From Epilithonimonas zeae (lineage in GTDB: Bacteria > Bacteroidota > Bacteroidia > Flavobacteriales > Weeksellaceae), in contig NZ_FSRK01000001.1 in the NCBI RefSeq assembly GCF_900141765.1, forward strand, positions 1,240,001 to 1,304,000: a DNA stretch of 64,000 nucleotides, written 5' to 3'. The notes under the pieces were generated by a model. That model searched no databases. It was not told the DNA's origin and was given only the letters and a program-made list of their open reading frames with translations. Numbering within the stretch: the first letter of the stretch is position 1; each line of letters opens with the position of its first letter. The position numbers and the translations under genes are program-made. Of this stretch, positions 52,748-60,181 are shown in pieces.

Positions 52748-53221
52748 TTATCTGAAGTAAGAACGAATCATCCAGGCCATTTCTTCGTGTGTTTCTATCA
52801 GGCTTGTGATGAAGTCGCTGGAACCGTAATCTTTGTATTTTTCGGCAAAAGGCGTCACATTTCCTCTTAGAAAATCGATGATGCTTTCGTGGTCTTTTAA
52901 TAAATCTTTCATATAACCCAAACCGTCATTGGTTCTGTCGCTGTATTCTGTGAGATGCGTCAATTCTAAATAAGCTTTCATAGTTGCAGGTGCGTAATGA
53001 CCGATTTTTCTTAGACGTTCTGCAACGCTGTCAATCAATTCGTCCAACTGTTTGTACTGTTCTTCGAAGAAAATATGGTTGGCGTGGAAGTTGTCGCCGG
53101 TGACGTTCCAGTGTGCATTTCTGGTTTTGATGTAAAGTACAGTTTCGTCAGCTAAAAGTTTTGCCAATTGTTCTGCAACAGCTTCTGTGTTTTGCTCTGT
53201 AAGTCCGATGTTTGTTTTCAT
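52748..53221 (-). CDS. dps: Dps-family DNA-binding ferritin-like protein
   Basis: 157 residues. The ferroxidase site is visible as His37 in RNAHWNVTGDNFHANHIFFEEQYKQLDELIDSVAERLR, where two His, an Asp and a Glu are at usual spacing. The rest is helical and ends TSLIETHEEMAWMIRSYFR. Dps stores iron, consumes hydrogen peroxide and protects DNA as a dodecamer. The start follows element B at 53256 and faces the divergent dioxygenase gene. Expression probably responds to the same signal as the bicupin operon. Confidence 0.92.
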   Translation of the reverse strand: MKTNIGLTEQNTEAVAEQLAKLLADETVLYIKTRNAHWNVTGDNFHANHIFFEEQYKQLDELIDSVAERLRKIGHYAPATMKAYLELTHLTEYSDRTNDGLGYMKDLLKDHESIIDFLRGNVTPFAEKYKDYGSSDFITSLIETHEEMAWMIRSYFR

Positions 53222-53255
53222 AATTTTAAGATTTAAGTTGTTCTTTTTTGATGAT

Positions 53256-53323
53256 GTAAAGTTCGGTCGGAATGTCTTGGAATTAAGAGGTTTTTCGTTA
53301 AATAGGCAAAATGAGTCGTTGAG
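53256..53323 (-). promoter_or_regulatory. Conserved 68-bp upstream element B, dps copy
   Basis: On the - strand CTCAACGACTCATTTTGCC, then TATTTAACGAAAA, then 30 bp to CTTTAC. It aligns without gaps with the copy at 46176 over the whole length. It is 34 bp before the dps start. Confidence 0.68.
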
Positions 53324-53364
53324 TGGGCTAAACTAAGTTTCATTAATATTTTAAACAAAAAATG

Positions 53365-53422
53365 AATTTATTAAACTAGTTAAATGTGCAGGATTTCTAA
53401 CCACCATAAATTTGTCATATCA
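53365..53422 (+). promoter_or_regulatory. Promoter with TTAAACTAGTTAA operator, dioxygenase cluster
   Basis: TTAAACTAGTTAA at 53371-53383 is followed 24 bp later by TAAATTTG at 53407-53414, a full -7 box. The 58-bp block is identical at 50 positions to 57804-57861. The operator would cover the -33 region. Confidence 0.72.
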
Positions 53423-53441
53423 AAATTAAACAATCAACAAA

Positions 53442-54374
53442 ATGGAAAATAGAATATTAGGACTGCACCACATTACAGCAATTGCAGACAACGCAAAAAG
53501 AAATTTAGATTTTTATACTCAGGTTTTAGGCGTAAGATTGGTAAAGAAAACCGTTAACTTTGACGATCCGGGAACTTATCATTTTTATTTCGGTAACGAG
53601 GAAGGAACTCCTGGAACAATTTTAACATTCTTTCCTTGGGAAGGAATTGGTAAGGGAACAAATGGTTCTGGCTTGGCAACACACATCGGTTATTCAGTTC
53701 CAAAAGGAAGTTTGGAATTCTGGAAAAACAGATTTCAGCAGTTTAATGTAAACTTTGAAGAAGGCGAAATTTTTGGTGAAAAACTGATTTCATTCAAAGA
53801 CCCAGACGGACTTCAGCTACAGTTCATCGAATCTTCAAGACGTGATGACAGAAAAGTATGGACAACCGATGATATTAAAGATGAAAATGCTTTGAAAGGT
53901 TTTCATAATATCACTTTGACTTTGAAAAAAGCTGATCCGACAATCAAAGTTTTAACCGATATTTTTGGATACAATTTACAAAAAGAGGAAGATGAAAGAT
54001 ATCGTTTTGCAACTGATGCCATCGAAACGGCAAACCTTGTTGACATTATTGAAAACGATAAAATTCAGGCTGGAAGAAATGCAGCAGGAACCAATCATCA
54101 CGTTGCTTTCCGAGTGAAAGATGATAAAGTTTTAATGGAATTCCGTGAAAAAGTTTTGTCTGCAGGATTGAATATCACGCCGAAAATCGACAGAGATTAT
54201 TTCTATTCATTGTATTTCCGTGAACCGGGTGGCGTTTTATTTGAAATCGCAACAGATAATCCTGGCTTCACGGTTGATGAACCTTTGAATGAATTAGGAA
54301 TCAATTTAAAACTTCCAAAACAACACGAACCTTTACGTGCAAGAATCGAAGAGGTATTACCGAAGTTATCATAA
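53442..54374 (+). CDS. Ring-cleaving dioxygenase, VOC family (MhqO-like), first copy
   Basis: 310 residues made of two vicinal-oxygen-chelate modules. The opening GLHHITAIADNAKRNLDFYT and the second module opening KGFHNITLTLKKADP carry His residues, and TNHHVAFRV plus YFYSLYFREPGGVLFEIATD supply the other metal ligands. The family contains MhqO-type glyoxalase-fold dioxygenases that break down hydroquinones. It starts a + strand cluster with a second such enzyme and an esterase, under a promoter shared with pirin and the chloroperoxidase-like gene. Confidence 0.9.
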   Translation: MENRILGLHHITAIADNAKRNLDFYTQVLGVRLVKKTVNFDDPGTYHFYFGNEEGTPGTILTFFPWEGIGKGTNGSGLATHIGYSVPKGSLEFWKNRFQQFNVNFEEGEIFGEKLISFKDPDGLQLQFIESSRRDDRKVWTTDDIKDENALKGFHNITLTLKKADPTIKVLTDIFGYNLQKEEDERYRFATDAIETANLVDIIENDKIQAGRNAAGTNHHVAFRVKDDKVLMEFREKVLSAGLNITPKIDRDYFYSLYFREPGGVLFEIATDNPGFTVDEPLNELGINLKLPKQHEPLRARIEEVLPKLS

Positions 54375-54429
54375 GTCATCACTTTTTTCTATTTAACAAC
54401 CTAATTTAGCAAAAAGAAAAAATATTACA

Positions 54430-54726
54430 ATGGAAAGAACAGAAGTAATTTTAGGAAATGTGAGAGGCGAAATTCAGCTTTTCTCAGACGATAAAAAAGC
54501 AGGGAAAATGGATATTTCGGTCATCAAAGATAAATTAACGGTTTATCATACAGAAGTTGATGAAGAATATGCCGGAAAAGGTTTTGCCAAATTATTATTA
54601 AATCAATTGGTTTCTTACGCCAGAGAAAACGATTTAAAAATTGTACCGCTGTGTCCGTATGTTCACGCACAATTCAAACGCAATCCCGAAGAATACAATG
54701 ATGTTTGGTTTAAAGAAGAAGCATAA
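54430..54726 (+). CDS. GNAT-like N-acetyltransferase (YidJ/DUF-type)
   Basis: 98 residues. A small GNAT-like fold: KMDISVIKDKLTVYHTEVDEEYAGKGFAKLLLNQLVSYAREN contains the acetyl-CoA loop (EYAGKGFAKLL), and LKIVPLCPYVHAQFKRNP is the typical C-terminal end. These short acetyltransferases act on unknown small substrates or proteins. It lies between two ring-cleaving dioxygenase genes on the same strand with short gaps of about 55 bp, so it is probably in the same transcript. Confidence 0.85.
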   Translation: MERTEVILGNVRGEIQLFSDDKKAGKMDISVIKDKLTVYHTEVDEEYAGKGFAKLLLNQLVSYARENDLKIVPLCPYVHAQFKRNPEEYNDVWFKEEA

Positions 54727-54781
54727 AATCTGAAGACCAAACACCAAACCATCAACAATCAACCAAATACCATCAACTACA

Positions 54782-55735
54782 ATGTCACTTATCACAGGAC
54801 TTCACCACGTCACCGCTATCACAGGCGATGCACAGGAAAATATAGATTTTTACACCGGAGTTTTGGGACTTCGATTAATTAAGAAAACCGTCAATTTCGA
54901 TAATTCTGAAGTATATCATTTTTATTTCGGGGACGAATTCGGAACACCTGGAACGATTATAACGACTTTTCCTTACGGAAAAGGTTTGGCAAACGGAAGA
55001 CACGGCAAAGGAATGCTTAACACAACGGCTTTTTCCATTTCGATGGCGGCTTTTGATTACTGGCTGGAACGTCTGGATAAATTTAATATTCCTTACAAAC
55101 AGTCACAGCAAAGGTTTTCAGGTGAAGTCTTTATTTATCTGGAAGATTTTGACGGACTAGGTTTGGAGTTGGTTTTCAATGAAAAAGATGACAGAAAAGG
55201 GTATGATAACGGATTGATTCCGCGGGATTTTGCCATCAAAGGTTTTCATCACGTCGAGATTTGGGTTGATGCTTATGAAAGAACTGCTGCGCTTTTGACT
55301 ACTCAAATGGACCATCAATTAATTGCTGAAAGCTCTGACAGATTCAGATTTGGAACGGAAGATAAACCCGGAAAATATGTCGATTTGCTTTGCGCTCCCA
55401 ATTCTCTTAAAGGTTTGGCAGGAAGAGGAACGGTTCATCACGTTGCTTTTGCGACTCCCGATGCGCAGTCACAATTGGAGATGATTGAAAGACTGAATCA
55501 ATTCGGTTTGCAGCATACGGAAGTTAAAGATAGAAAATATTTTACTTCCATTTATTTCAAAGAGCCGGGTGGTGTTTTGTTTGAAATCGCCACTTCAGGA
55601 TCTGGCTTTGACATTGATGAAGAATTGGCTTCTCTTGGTGAAGATTTGATGCTGCCGGAACAGTTTGAAGAAAACAGAGGACACTTAATTGATATTCTTC
55701 CAAAAATTAATTATCCTACAGAAAAATTTAGATAA
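54782..55735 (+). CDS. Ring-cleaving dioxygenase, VOC family (MhqO-like), second copy
   Basis: 317 residues, with the same two-module build as the gene at 53442: GLHHVTAITGDAQENIDFYTGVLGLR, then KGFHHVEIWVDAYER and GTVHHVAFATPDAQS, then YFTSIYFKEPGGVLFEIATSG. It keeps the His/His/Glu ligand set. It differs from the first copy enough to suggest a separate substrate range rather than a recent duplication. The carboxylesterase gene starts two bases after the stop codon, so the two are probably translated together. Confidence 0.9.
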   Translation: MSLITGLHHVTAITGDAQENIDFYTGVLGLRLIKKTVNFDNSEVYHFYFGDEFGTPGTIITTFPYGKGLANGRHGKGMLNTTAFSISMAAFDYWLERLDKFNIPYKQSQQRFSGEVFIYLEDFDGLGLELVFNEKDDRKGYDNGLIPRDFAIKGFHHVEIWVDAYERTAALLTTQMDHQLIAESSDRFRFGTEDKPGKYVDLLCAPNSLKGLAGRGTVHHVAFATPDAQSQLEMIERLNQFGLQHTEVKDRKYFTSIYFKEPGGVLFEIATSGSGFDIDEELASLGEDLMLPEQFEENRGHLIDILPKINYPTEKFR

Positions 55736-55737
55736 AA

Positions 55738-56358
55738 ATGAGTCACACTTTAGATATAAAAACAGGCGGAAAATCATTGAATGAAGCAGAAAAAGTTTTA
55801 ATAATGATTCACGGCAGAGGCGGAAGCGCTCAGGATATTCTGAGCTTATCCCAACATTTGAATGTAGAAGATTATGCTTTGCTCGCGCCACAGGCAACTA
55901 ATGGAAGTTGGTATCCGTTATCCTTCATCGCTCCGGTTGAGCAAAATGAACCTTGGTTGTCCTCAGCCATTGAAACTGTTGGAAAAACCGTAAAAACGGC
56001 TTTGGATGCAGGCATTAAAGCTGAGAATATTTACTTTTTCGGATTTTCTCAAGGTGCGTGTTTGACTTTGGAATTTTTAGCGAGAAATGCTCAAAGATTT
56101 GGTGGAGCAGTGGCCATTATCGGTGGTGTGATTGGTGAAAAAATCAATCGTGAAAATTACAAAGGTGATTTCGCACAGACTCCGATTTTCCTGGGAACAA
56201 GCAATCCGGATTTCCACGTTCCTGTTGAAAGAGTCTATGCGACAGCCAATATTTTAAAGGAAATGAATGCTGATGTTACGGAAAAAGTTTATGCCAATTT
56301 CGGACATTCAATCAATCAGGAAGAAATTAAATTGGCGAATTCAATTGTTTTTAAATAA
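55738..56358 (+). CDS. Phospholipase/carboxylesterase-family hydrolase (MhqD-like)
   Basis: 206 residues, no signal peptide. VLIMIHGRGGSAQDILSLS holds the oxyanion region, GFSQGACLTLEFLAR the nucleophile Ser, GTSNPDFHVPVERV the acid, and NFGHSINQEEI the base. The family includes MhqD and related esterases found in quinone-resistance operons with MhqO dioxygenases, matching the order seen here. It follows the second dioxygenase by two bases. It would hydrolyse an ester or thioester formed in quinone breakdown. Confidence 0.87.
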   Translation: MSHTLDIKTGGKSLNEAEKVLIMIHGRGGSAQDILSLSQHLNVEDYALLAPQATNGSWYPLSFIAPVEQNEPWLSSAIETVGKTVKTALDAGIKAENIYFFGFSQGACLTLEFLARNAQRFGGAVAIIGGVIGEKINRENYKGDFAQTPIFLGTSNPDFHVPVERVYATANILKEMNADVTEKVYANFGHSINQEEIKLANSIVFK

Positions 56359-56418
56359 TTCTTTGAACACAAAAGGTCACGAATATTTTCACAAATAAAC
56401 ACAATTTTATATTCAATA

Positions 56419-56474
56419 GAAACGGGCTTTAGCCCGTTTAATTAATTGAAATAATTCAATTGGCTTTAGCCAAA
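56419..56474 (+). repeat. Paired hairpins after the carboxylesterase gene
   Basis: AAACGGGCTTTAGCCCGTTT is a near-perfect hairpin at 56421-56440. TTGGCTTTAGCCAAA is a second, shorter one at 56460-56474. Both have GCTTTAGC centres, typical of flavobacterial intergenic repeats. They could end the dioxygenase-esterase transcript. Confidence 0.65.
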
Positions 56475-56485
56475 ACTTAAAAGCA

Positions 56486-56833
56486 ATGAAAATCACAAGA
56501 ATATTCAGCGATGAAAACGGCGAATCTCACTTCGAAGACATCGAAATTCCGTTAATCAATCAAGGTGAAATCGGATTTTTGTCAGAAGATATTAATGTTA
56601 AGAAACTTCAATTCAGAAAGGTTTCTGCTGATTATGATTACGATTTTCATCACGCTCCGCAAAAGCAATATATTGTTTTGTTGGATGGCGGTGTTGAGAT
56701 TAAAACTTCGCTTGGTGAAATCAGACAATTTCAAACCGGAGAAATTCTTTTGGTTGAAGATATTTCTGGAAAAGGTCACAAAACCAAGAACCTCAAAAAG
56801 AAAATGCGAACATCATTGTTCATCCATTTATAA
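56486..56833 (+). CDS. Small cupin-like protein
   Basis: 115 residues. The segment YDFHHAPQKQYIVLLDGGVEIKTSLGEIRQFQTGEILLVEDISGKGHKTKNL has the strand pattern and the turns of a cupin, with His residues in DFHHAP and GKGHKT as possible metal ligands. The metal and the ligand are unknown. It precedes a receiver-like protein gene and a Crp-family regulator gene on the same strand with gaps of about 10 bp, so the three are probably co-transcribed. Confidence 0.65.
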   Translation: MKITRIFSDENGESHFEDIEIPLINQGEIGFLSEDINVKKLQFRKVSADYDYDFHHAPQKQYIVLLDGGVEIKTSLGEIRQFQTGEILLVEDISGKGHKTKNLKKKMRTSLFIHL

Positions 56834-56842
56834 ATTAAAAAA

Positions 56843-57154
56843 ATGAAAACTTTAAACTTTTTAGTGATTGGGAAAAATCAGGAAATTCTTGATACCTTGA
56901 AAAGAATTATCGAAAATAATGTAGGCTGGAAGGCAGAAATCAAGAGCGATGAAACGGTCTGCTATGATTATATTAAAGAAAATCAGGTTGATATTGTTTT
57001 GTTAAGTTCTGGCTTAGAAGAAAAATTTGAAAACGATATCAAAGTTTTTTGCGAAAATCTGGACAAAAATGTGAAGGTGATTGACCATTACGGCGGCGGA
57101 AGTGGGCTTTTGAAGAACGAAGTTTACGCACTTTTCCCTAATTTGCAGCCGTAA
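56843..57154 (+). CDS. Receiver-like protein with degenerate acidic site
   Basis: 103 residues. The opening LNFLVIGKNQEILDTLKRIIENN is shaped like the first strand and helix of a receiver domain, and IVLLSSGLEEKFENDIK lies where the phosphorylated Asp would be, but has Ser there. So the acidic pocket appears absent. It may be a non-phosphorylated signalling fold rather than a working receiver. It sits between a cupin-like gene and a Crp-family regulator gene. I do not recognise a named family. Confidence 0.55.
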   Translation: MKTLNFLVIGKNQEILDTLKRIIENNVGWKAEIKSDETVCYDYIKENQVDIVLLSSGLEEKFENDIKVFCENLDKNVKVIDHYGGGSGLLKNEVYALFPNLQP

Positions 57155-57163
57155 ACTTAATTT

Positions 57164-57748
57164 ATGTTTGAAAATATCATCAAGAACGTTACGCGTTTTA
57201 TCAGCCTGAGCAGCGAAGAAGAGAAAATATTCACCGATTTATTGGTTTGTGAAACCATTCCCAAGAAAACAATTTTGTTGCGGGAAGGTGAAGTTTGCCA
57301 ATTTGAAGGCTTCATTCACAAAGGCTGTCTGAGGGCTTACTACCTTGATGATAATGGTTTTGAGGTCACGATTTTGTTTGCCATCGAAGATTGGTGGATT
57401 AGTGATATAGCGTCTTTTCAGGAACAGAAACCTTCGAATTTGTATATTGAAACGATTGAAGATTCAGAGATTTTTATGCTGAACCCGACCACCAAAGAAA
57501 AGCTGTTGCAGGAAATCCCGAAATTCGAAAGGGTTTTCAGAATGTTGGTTCAGCGAAATCTGTTTACCCTTCAAAACCGTCTGGTGAATACCATTTCCAA
57601 AAGCGCATCAGACCGATATCTGGAATTTATAAAAGTATATCCTACGATTCCACAGCGCGTTGCGCAATATTACATCGCTTCTTATCTCGGAGTTTCAAAG
57701 GAATTTGTGAGTACAATCCGAAAACGCCTTGCGAATAAAGGAAAATAA
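57164..57748 (+). CDS. Crp/Fnr-family transcriptional regulator
   Basis: 194 residues. An N-terminal cyclic-nucleotide-type effector domain (KKTILLREGEVCQFEGFIHKGCLRAYYL, IEDWWISDIASF) is followed by a helical hinge and a C-terminal HTH (RVAQYYIASYLGVSKEFVSTIRKRL). The effector is unknown. It is in the same transcript as the cupin and receiver-like genes. It follows the quinone-detoxification cluster and a strong terminator ends it, so it is a candidate regulator for the shared promoter at 53365 and 57804. Confidence 0.85.
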   Translation: MFENIIKNVTRFISLSSEEEKIFTDLLVCETIPKKTILLREGEVCQFEGFIHKGCLRAYYLDDNGFEVTILFAIEDWWISDIASFQEQKPSNLYIETIEDSEIFMLNPTTKEKLLQEIPKFERVFRMLVQRNLFTLQNRLVNTISKSASDRYLEFIKVYPTIPQRVAQYYIASYLGVSKEFVSTIRKRLANKGK

Positions 57749-57757
57749 TAAAACTAA

Positions 57758-57790
57758 AAATGTCAAATATGAAATTATTTGGCATTTTTT
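57758..57790 (+). terminator. Terminator after the Crp-family regulator
   Basis: AAATGTCAAAT and ATTTGGCATTT pair over 11 bp with one G-T pair, followed by at least nine T residues. It separates the regulator from the pirin promoter. Confidence 0.85.
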
Positions 57791-57803
57791 TTTGCTCAAA
57801 TCA

Positions 57804-57861
57804 AATTTATTAAACTAGTTAAATGCGCAGCAATTTCCATCGCCATAAATTTGTCATATCA
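57804..57861 (+). promoter_or_regulatory. Promoter with TTAAACTAGTTAA operator, pirin gene
   Basis: TTAAACTAGTTAA at 57810-57822 is followed 24 bp later by TAAATTTG at 57846-57853. Only 8 of 58 positions differ from the copy at 53365. The -7 box is just 11 bp from the ATG at 57865, so the mRNA leader would be very short. Confidence 0.7.
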
Positions 57862-57864
57862 ATA

Positions 57865-58761
57865 ATGAATAAACAACTAACAGATATGGACAGAAAAGAT
57901 TTTTTAAAGAAAGGATTACTCGGAACAGGAATGTTTGTAGCAACTGCTTCATTGGGAAATACAATGAAAAATGAGATTGACGAAATCGAGCCACTGGAAC
58001 CGATTGGATACAATCATTTACCAAACACCGATTCAAAAATTAAAGACAATTCTGTGATTCACAAAGCGGATTCCAGAGGGAAAGCCGACCACGGCTGGTT
58101 GGTCAGCAATCATACGTTTAGTTTTGCGAATTATCATAATCCGGAGAGAATGCATTTTGGTGTTCTCAGAGTTTTGAATGACGATAAAGTAGAGGCGGGA
58201 AGAGGTTTCGGAACGCATCCGCACGACAATATGGAAATCATCAGCATTCCGTTGGAAGGAGATTTGGAGCACAAAGACAGTATGGGAAATTCGGCGATTA
58301 TTAAGAGTGGAGACATTCAGGTGATGAGTGCAGGAACCGGAATTATGCACAGCGAATTCAATAAAAATAATGACAGTTTGGTGAAGTTTCTACAAATTTG
58401 GGTGTATCCAAACAAAAGAAATGTGACTCCACGATATGACCAGATTACTTTAGAAAAATCAAAAGGGCAGAATCAATTCCAGCAGATTCTTTCTCCGAAT
58501 GCGGATGACGAAGGTGTTTGGATTCATCAGGATGCGTGGTTTCACTTAGGAAACTTCGAAAATAATGTTGAAATCAACTATAAAATCAGGAAAAAAGGGA
58601 ACGGTGTATATGCTTTTATTTTAAAAGGAAGCGCAGAAATCGAAGGACAGAAAGTGGAAACGAGAGATGGTTTTGGAGTTTGGGATATTTCAGATTTGAA
58701 GATCAAATCGACTTCAGAAAATACGGAGATTTTGTTGATGGAAGTTCCGATGATGATGTAA
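57865..58761 (+). CDS. Pirin-family protein with Tat-like N-terminus
   Basis: 298 residues from ATG 57865. The opening MDRKDFLKKGLLGTGMFVATA, from residue 8, is a Tat-type leader of the Bacteroidota kind. Pirin cupin marks follow: GFGTHPHDNMEIISIPLEG with two His and HSEFNKN with the third, together with SAGTGIMHSE. Pirins bind iron and some oxidise flavonoids such as quercetin. The upstream ATG at 57823 lies inside the promoter block and is unlikely. The promoter is shared with a ring-cleaving dioxygenase and the chloroperoxidase-like gene. Confidence 0.87.
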   Translation: MNKQLTDMDRKDFLKKGLLGTGMFVATASLGNTMKNEIDEIEPLEPIGYNHLPNTDSKIKDNSVIHKADSRGKADHGWLVSNHTFSFANYHNPERMHFGVLRVLNDDKVEAGRGFGTHPHDNMEIISIPLEGDLEHKDSMGNSAIIKSGDIQVMSAGTGIMHSEFNKNNDSLVKFLQIWVYPNKRNVTPRYDQITLEKSKGQNQFQQILSPNADDEGVWIHQDAWFHLGNFENNVEINYKIRKKGNGVYAFILKGSAEIEGQKVETRDGFGVWDISDLKIKSTSENTEILLMEVPMMM

Positions 58762-58778
58762 CTATAGTTTAGATTATT

Positions 58779-59003
58779 ATGAATAATATAGTAAAAAATA
58801 CCTTAAACAAATCATTCTTAATTACAGGATTAGTTTTCTCAACTTTAACTTTTTCTCAAACGGCAATTGCAAACTCTTCAATTCCGACAACAAATGGGAC
58901 ATCAAAAATTTGGGTTCTGTGGATGGAATTTCGATCGATGGTTGGGATTCTCTTCTGTAGAAGCTCAACTATAAGTTGCCTGTGTTTTCGAATACATAGA
59001 TAA
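58779..59003 (+). pseudogene. Remnant of a secreted protein gene
   Basis: MNNIVKNTLNKSFLITGLVF continues as a good signal peptide ending FSQTAIANSS, then NGTSKI. After that the composition changes to short residues with many Cys, Phe and Arg and no family resemblance, and the frame stops at 59003. A neighbouring frame reads GSVDGISIDGWDSLL. A frameshift or deletion is likely. A short secreted peptide cannot be ruled out. The 231 bp after it hold only a promoter candidate at 59202. Confidence 0.45.
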
Positions 59004-59201
59004 CGACATCCTAAGCTGCTTCCTGGCAAGTGAGCTCCAGCATTAAAATTCCATTTCTAATCGCGTTGGTAATACTCACTGCGATTTGTCTGTAGATTGG
59101 GATTTTTAGTTTTTTTTCAATAATTACAATTCGGTCAAAAGGAATCATATGGACTACTATCTATGTTGAAACTGGATTATAAGGATAGTCCTTTTGTAAT
59201 A

Positions 59202-59209
59202 TAAATTTG
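59202..59209 (+). promoter_or_regulatory. Candidate -7 box for the GNAT remnant
   Basis: TAAATTTG matches TAnnTTTG 25 bp before the ATG of the gene at 59235. A short hairpin AAGGAtagTCCTT lies 10-20 bp before it. Confidence 0.4.
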
Positions 59210-59234
59210 CAACATTAAGCAAAATCAAATAAAA

Positions 59235-59567
59235 ATGAATTTTACAATTAAAAAAGCAAATCTCGAAAATTTGGATGCAGCTGCAGAACTCTTCAATCTT
59301 TATCGGATTTTACAGTTATACAAATTGTACCATTATGTTAAGCTAGCAAAACAGTGGCTTTTGAGTGATCTGTTTGTACATCCTGATTACAGAGGAAAAG
59401 GATTCTCAGTGGCTTTTATAGAACGTGCTAAACAATGGTGTGATGAAACAGAAGCTTGTGGATTAATGCTTGAAACCGAAAAAACAAACGATATAGGAAA
59501 TAAACTATATCCTCGTTGTGGATTTGAATATGATGGGTTACACAACTATTATTACTGGTGGAAATAA
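59235..59567 (+). pseudogene. GNAT N-acetyltransferase with internal deletion
   Basis: 110 residues in one frame. The end is a good GNAT domain: LSDLFVHPDYRGKGFSVAFIERAKQWC with the acetyl-CoA loop, ETEKTNDIGNKLYPRCGFEYDG and YYYWWK. The start (IKKANLENLDAAAELFNLYRI) is also typical. Between them only LQLYKLYHYVKLAKQW remains, where relatives carry some 40 more residues. The missing part would include strands beta 2 and beta 3. I infer an in-frame deletion and probably an inactive protein, but a shorter variant is possible. Confidence 0.6.
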
Positions 59568-59688
59568 ATTATAAGATTATTAGGACATTAGAAAGAATAT
59601 TAAGTTAGAAGATATTCTGTTGTAATTGATATTCTAAAATTAAAAATAATGAATTTATTTGATCTTTCAACTTAGGATAAATTTCGAG

Positions 59689-59886
59689 ATGCCGGATGCT
59701 AAGTTGTTAGATAAATATTATGACAGGCTGCTCTCTGCTTTTCCAATTGAATTTCCCACAATCGAACTTAAATATGATATATCACTCGCAGAGGCTAAGG
59801 ATTACGTTTTTACTTTGGCGAAATTCAAATTAATACAACAGCTTGAAAAAGATTTTATGGTTTTACAAAACAAAATGAGGGTGTAA
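59689..59886 (+). CDS. Small protein of unknown function
   Basis: 65 residues from ATG 59689 (MPDAKLLDKYYDRLLSAFPI), mostly helical with charged ends. I recognise no family. A TTG at 59659 could give ten more residues. It may be the remains of a longer gene, given the broken gene before it. It is followed by a 295-bp gap with one hairpin. Confidence 0.4.
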   Translation: MPDAKLLDKYYDRLLSAFPIEFPTIELKYDISLAEAKDYVFTLAKFKLIQQLEKDFMVLQNKMRV

Positions 59887-60011
59887 TTCTGTTCAAACTT
59901 CGGGGAGGCTTACAGTGATAGGCACAACATGCATATGGCCCAAAATAATCCATCTATAACTTTTAGTCATTAAAATTGATAGCGAATTAATTTTATCCCG
60001 TTGGTATATAA

Positions 60012-60040
60012 AATTGGTTTTCCAATAAGGAAAACCAATT
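60012..60040. terminator. Perfect 12-bp hairpin between convergent genes
   Basis: AATTGGTTTTCC and GGAAAACCAATT pair perfectly around AATAA. It lies between the small gene ending 59886 and the SnoaL-like gene on the opposite strand, where it could work in both directions. Nothing else is seen in 59887-60181. Confidence 0.65.
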
Positions 60041-60181
60041 ATAAGATCTGTCTGTTACACTATTGAATCTCGATCATCCTAGGAGGTTGTTTTTTGCTTC
60101 CTCCTTTCTGTCATACACTTTGGCAGAGTTTGAAAAACTGAAGTATATATTTCAGCTTTATTATGATTTCCTCTATAAATA

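Noticed and set aside
56419-56474. CRISPR-like look of the paired GCTTTAGC hairpins
   Set aside because: There are only two units of different length with no regular spacers and no cas gene in the window.
59001-59040. Further copy of repeat family A suggested by AAGCTGC and GAGCTCC words
   Set aside because: The words are close together but lack the GGGCAGC and CGGGCTGC ends and the fixed layout.
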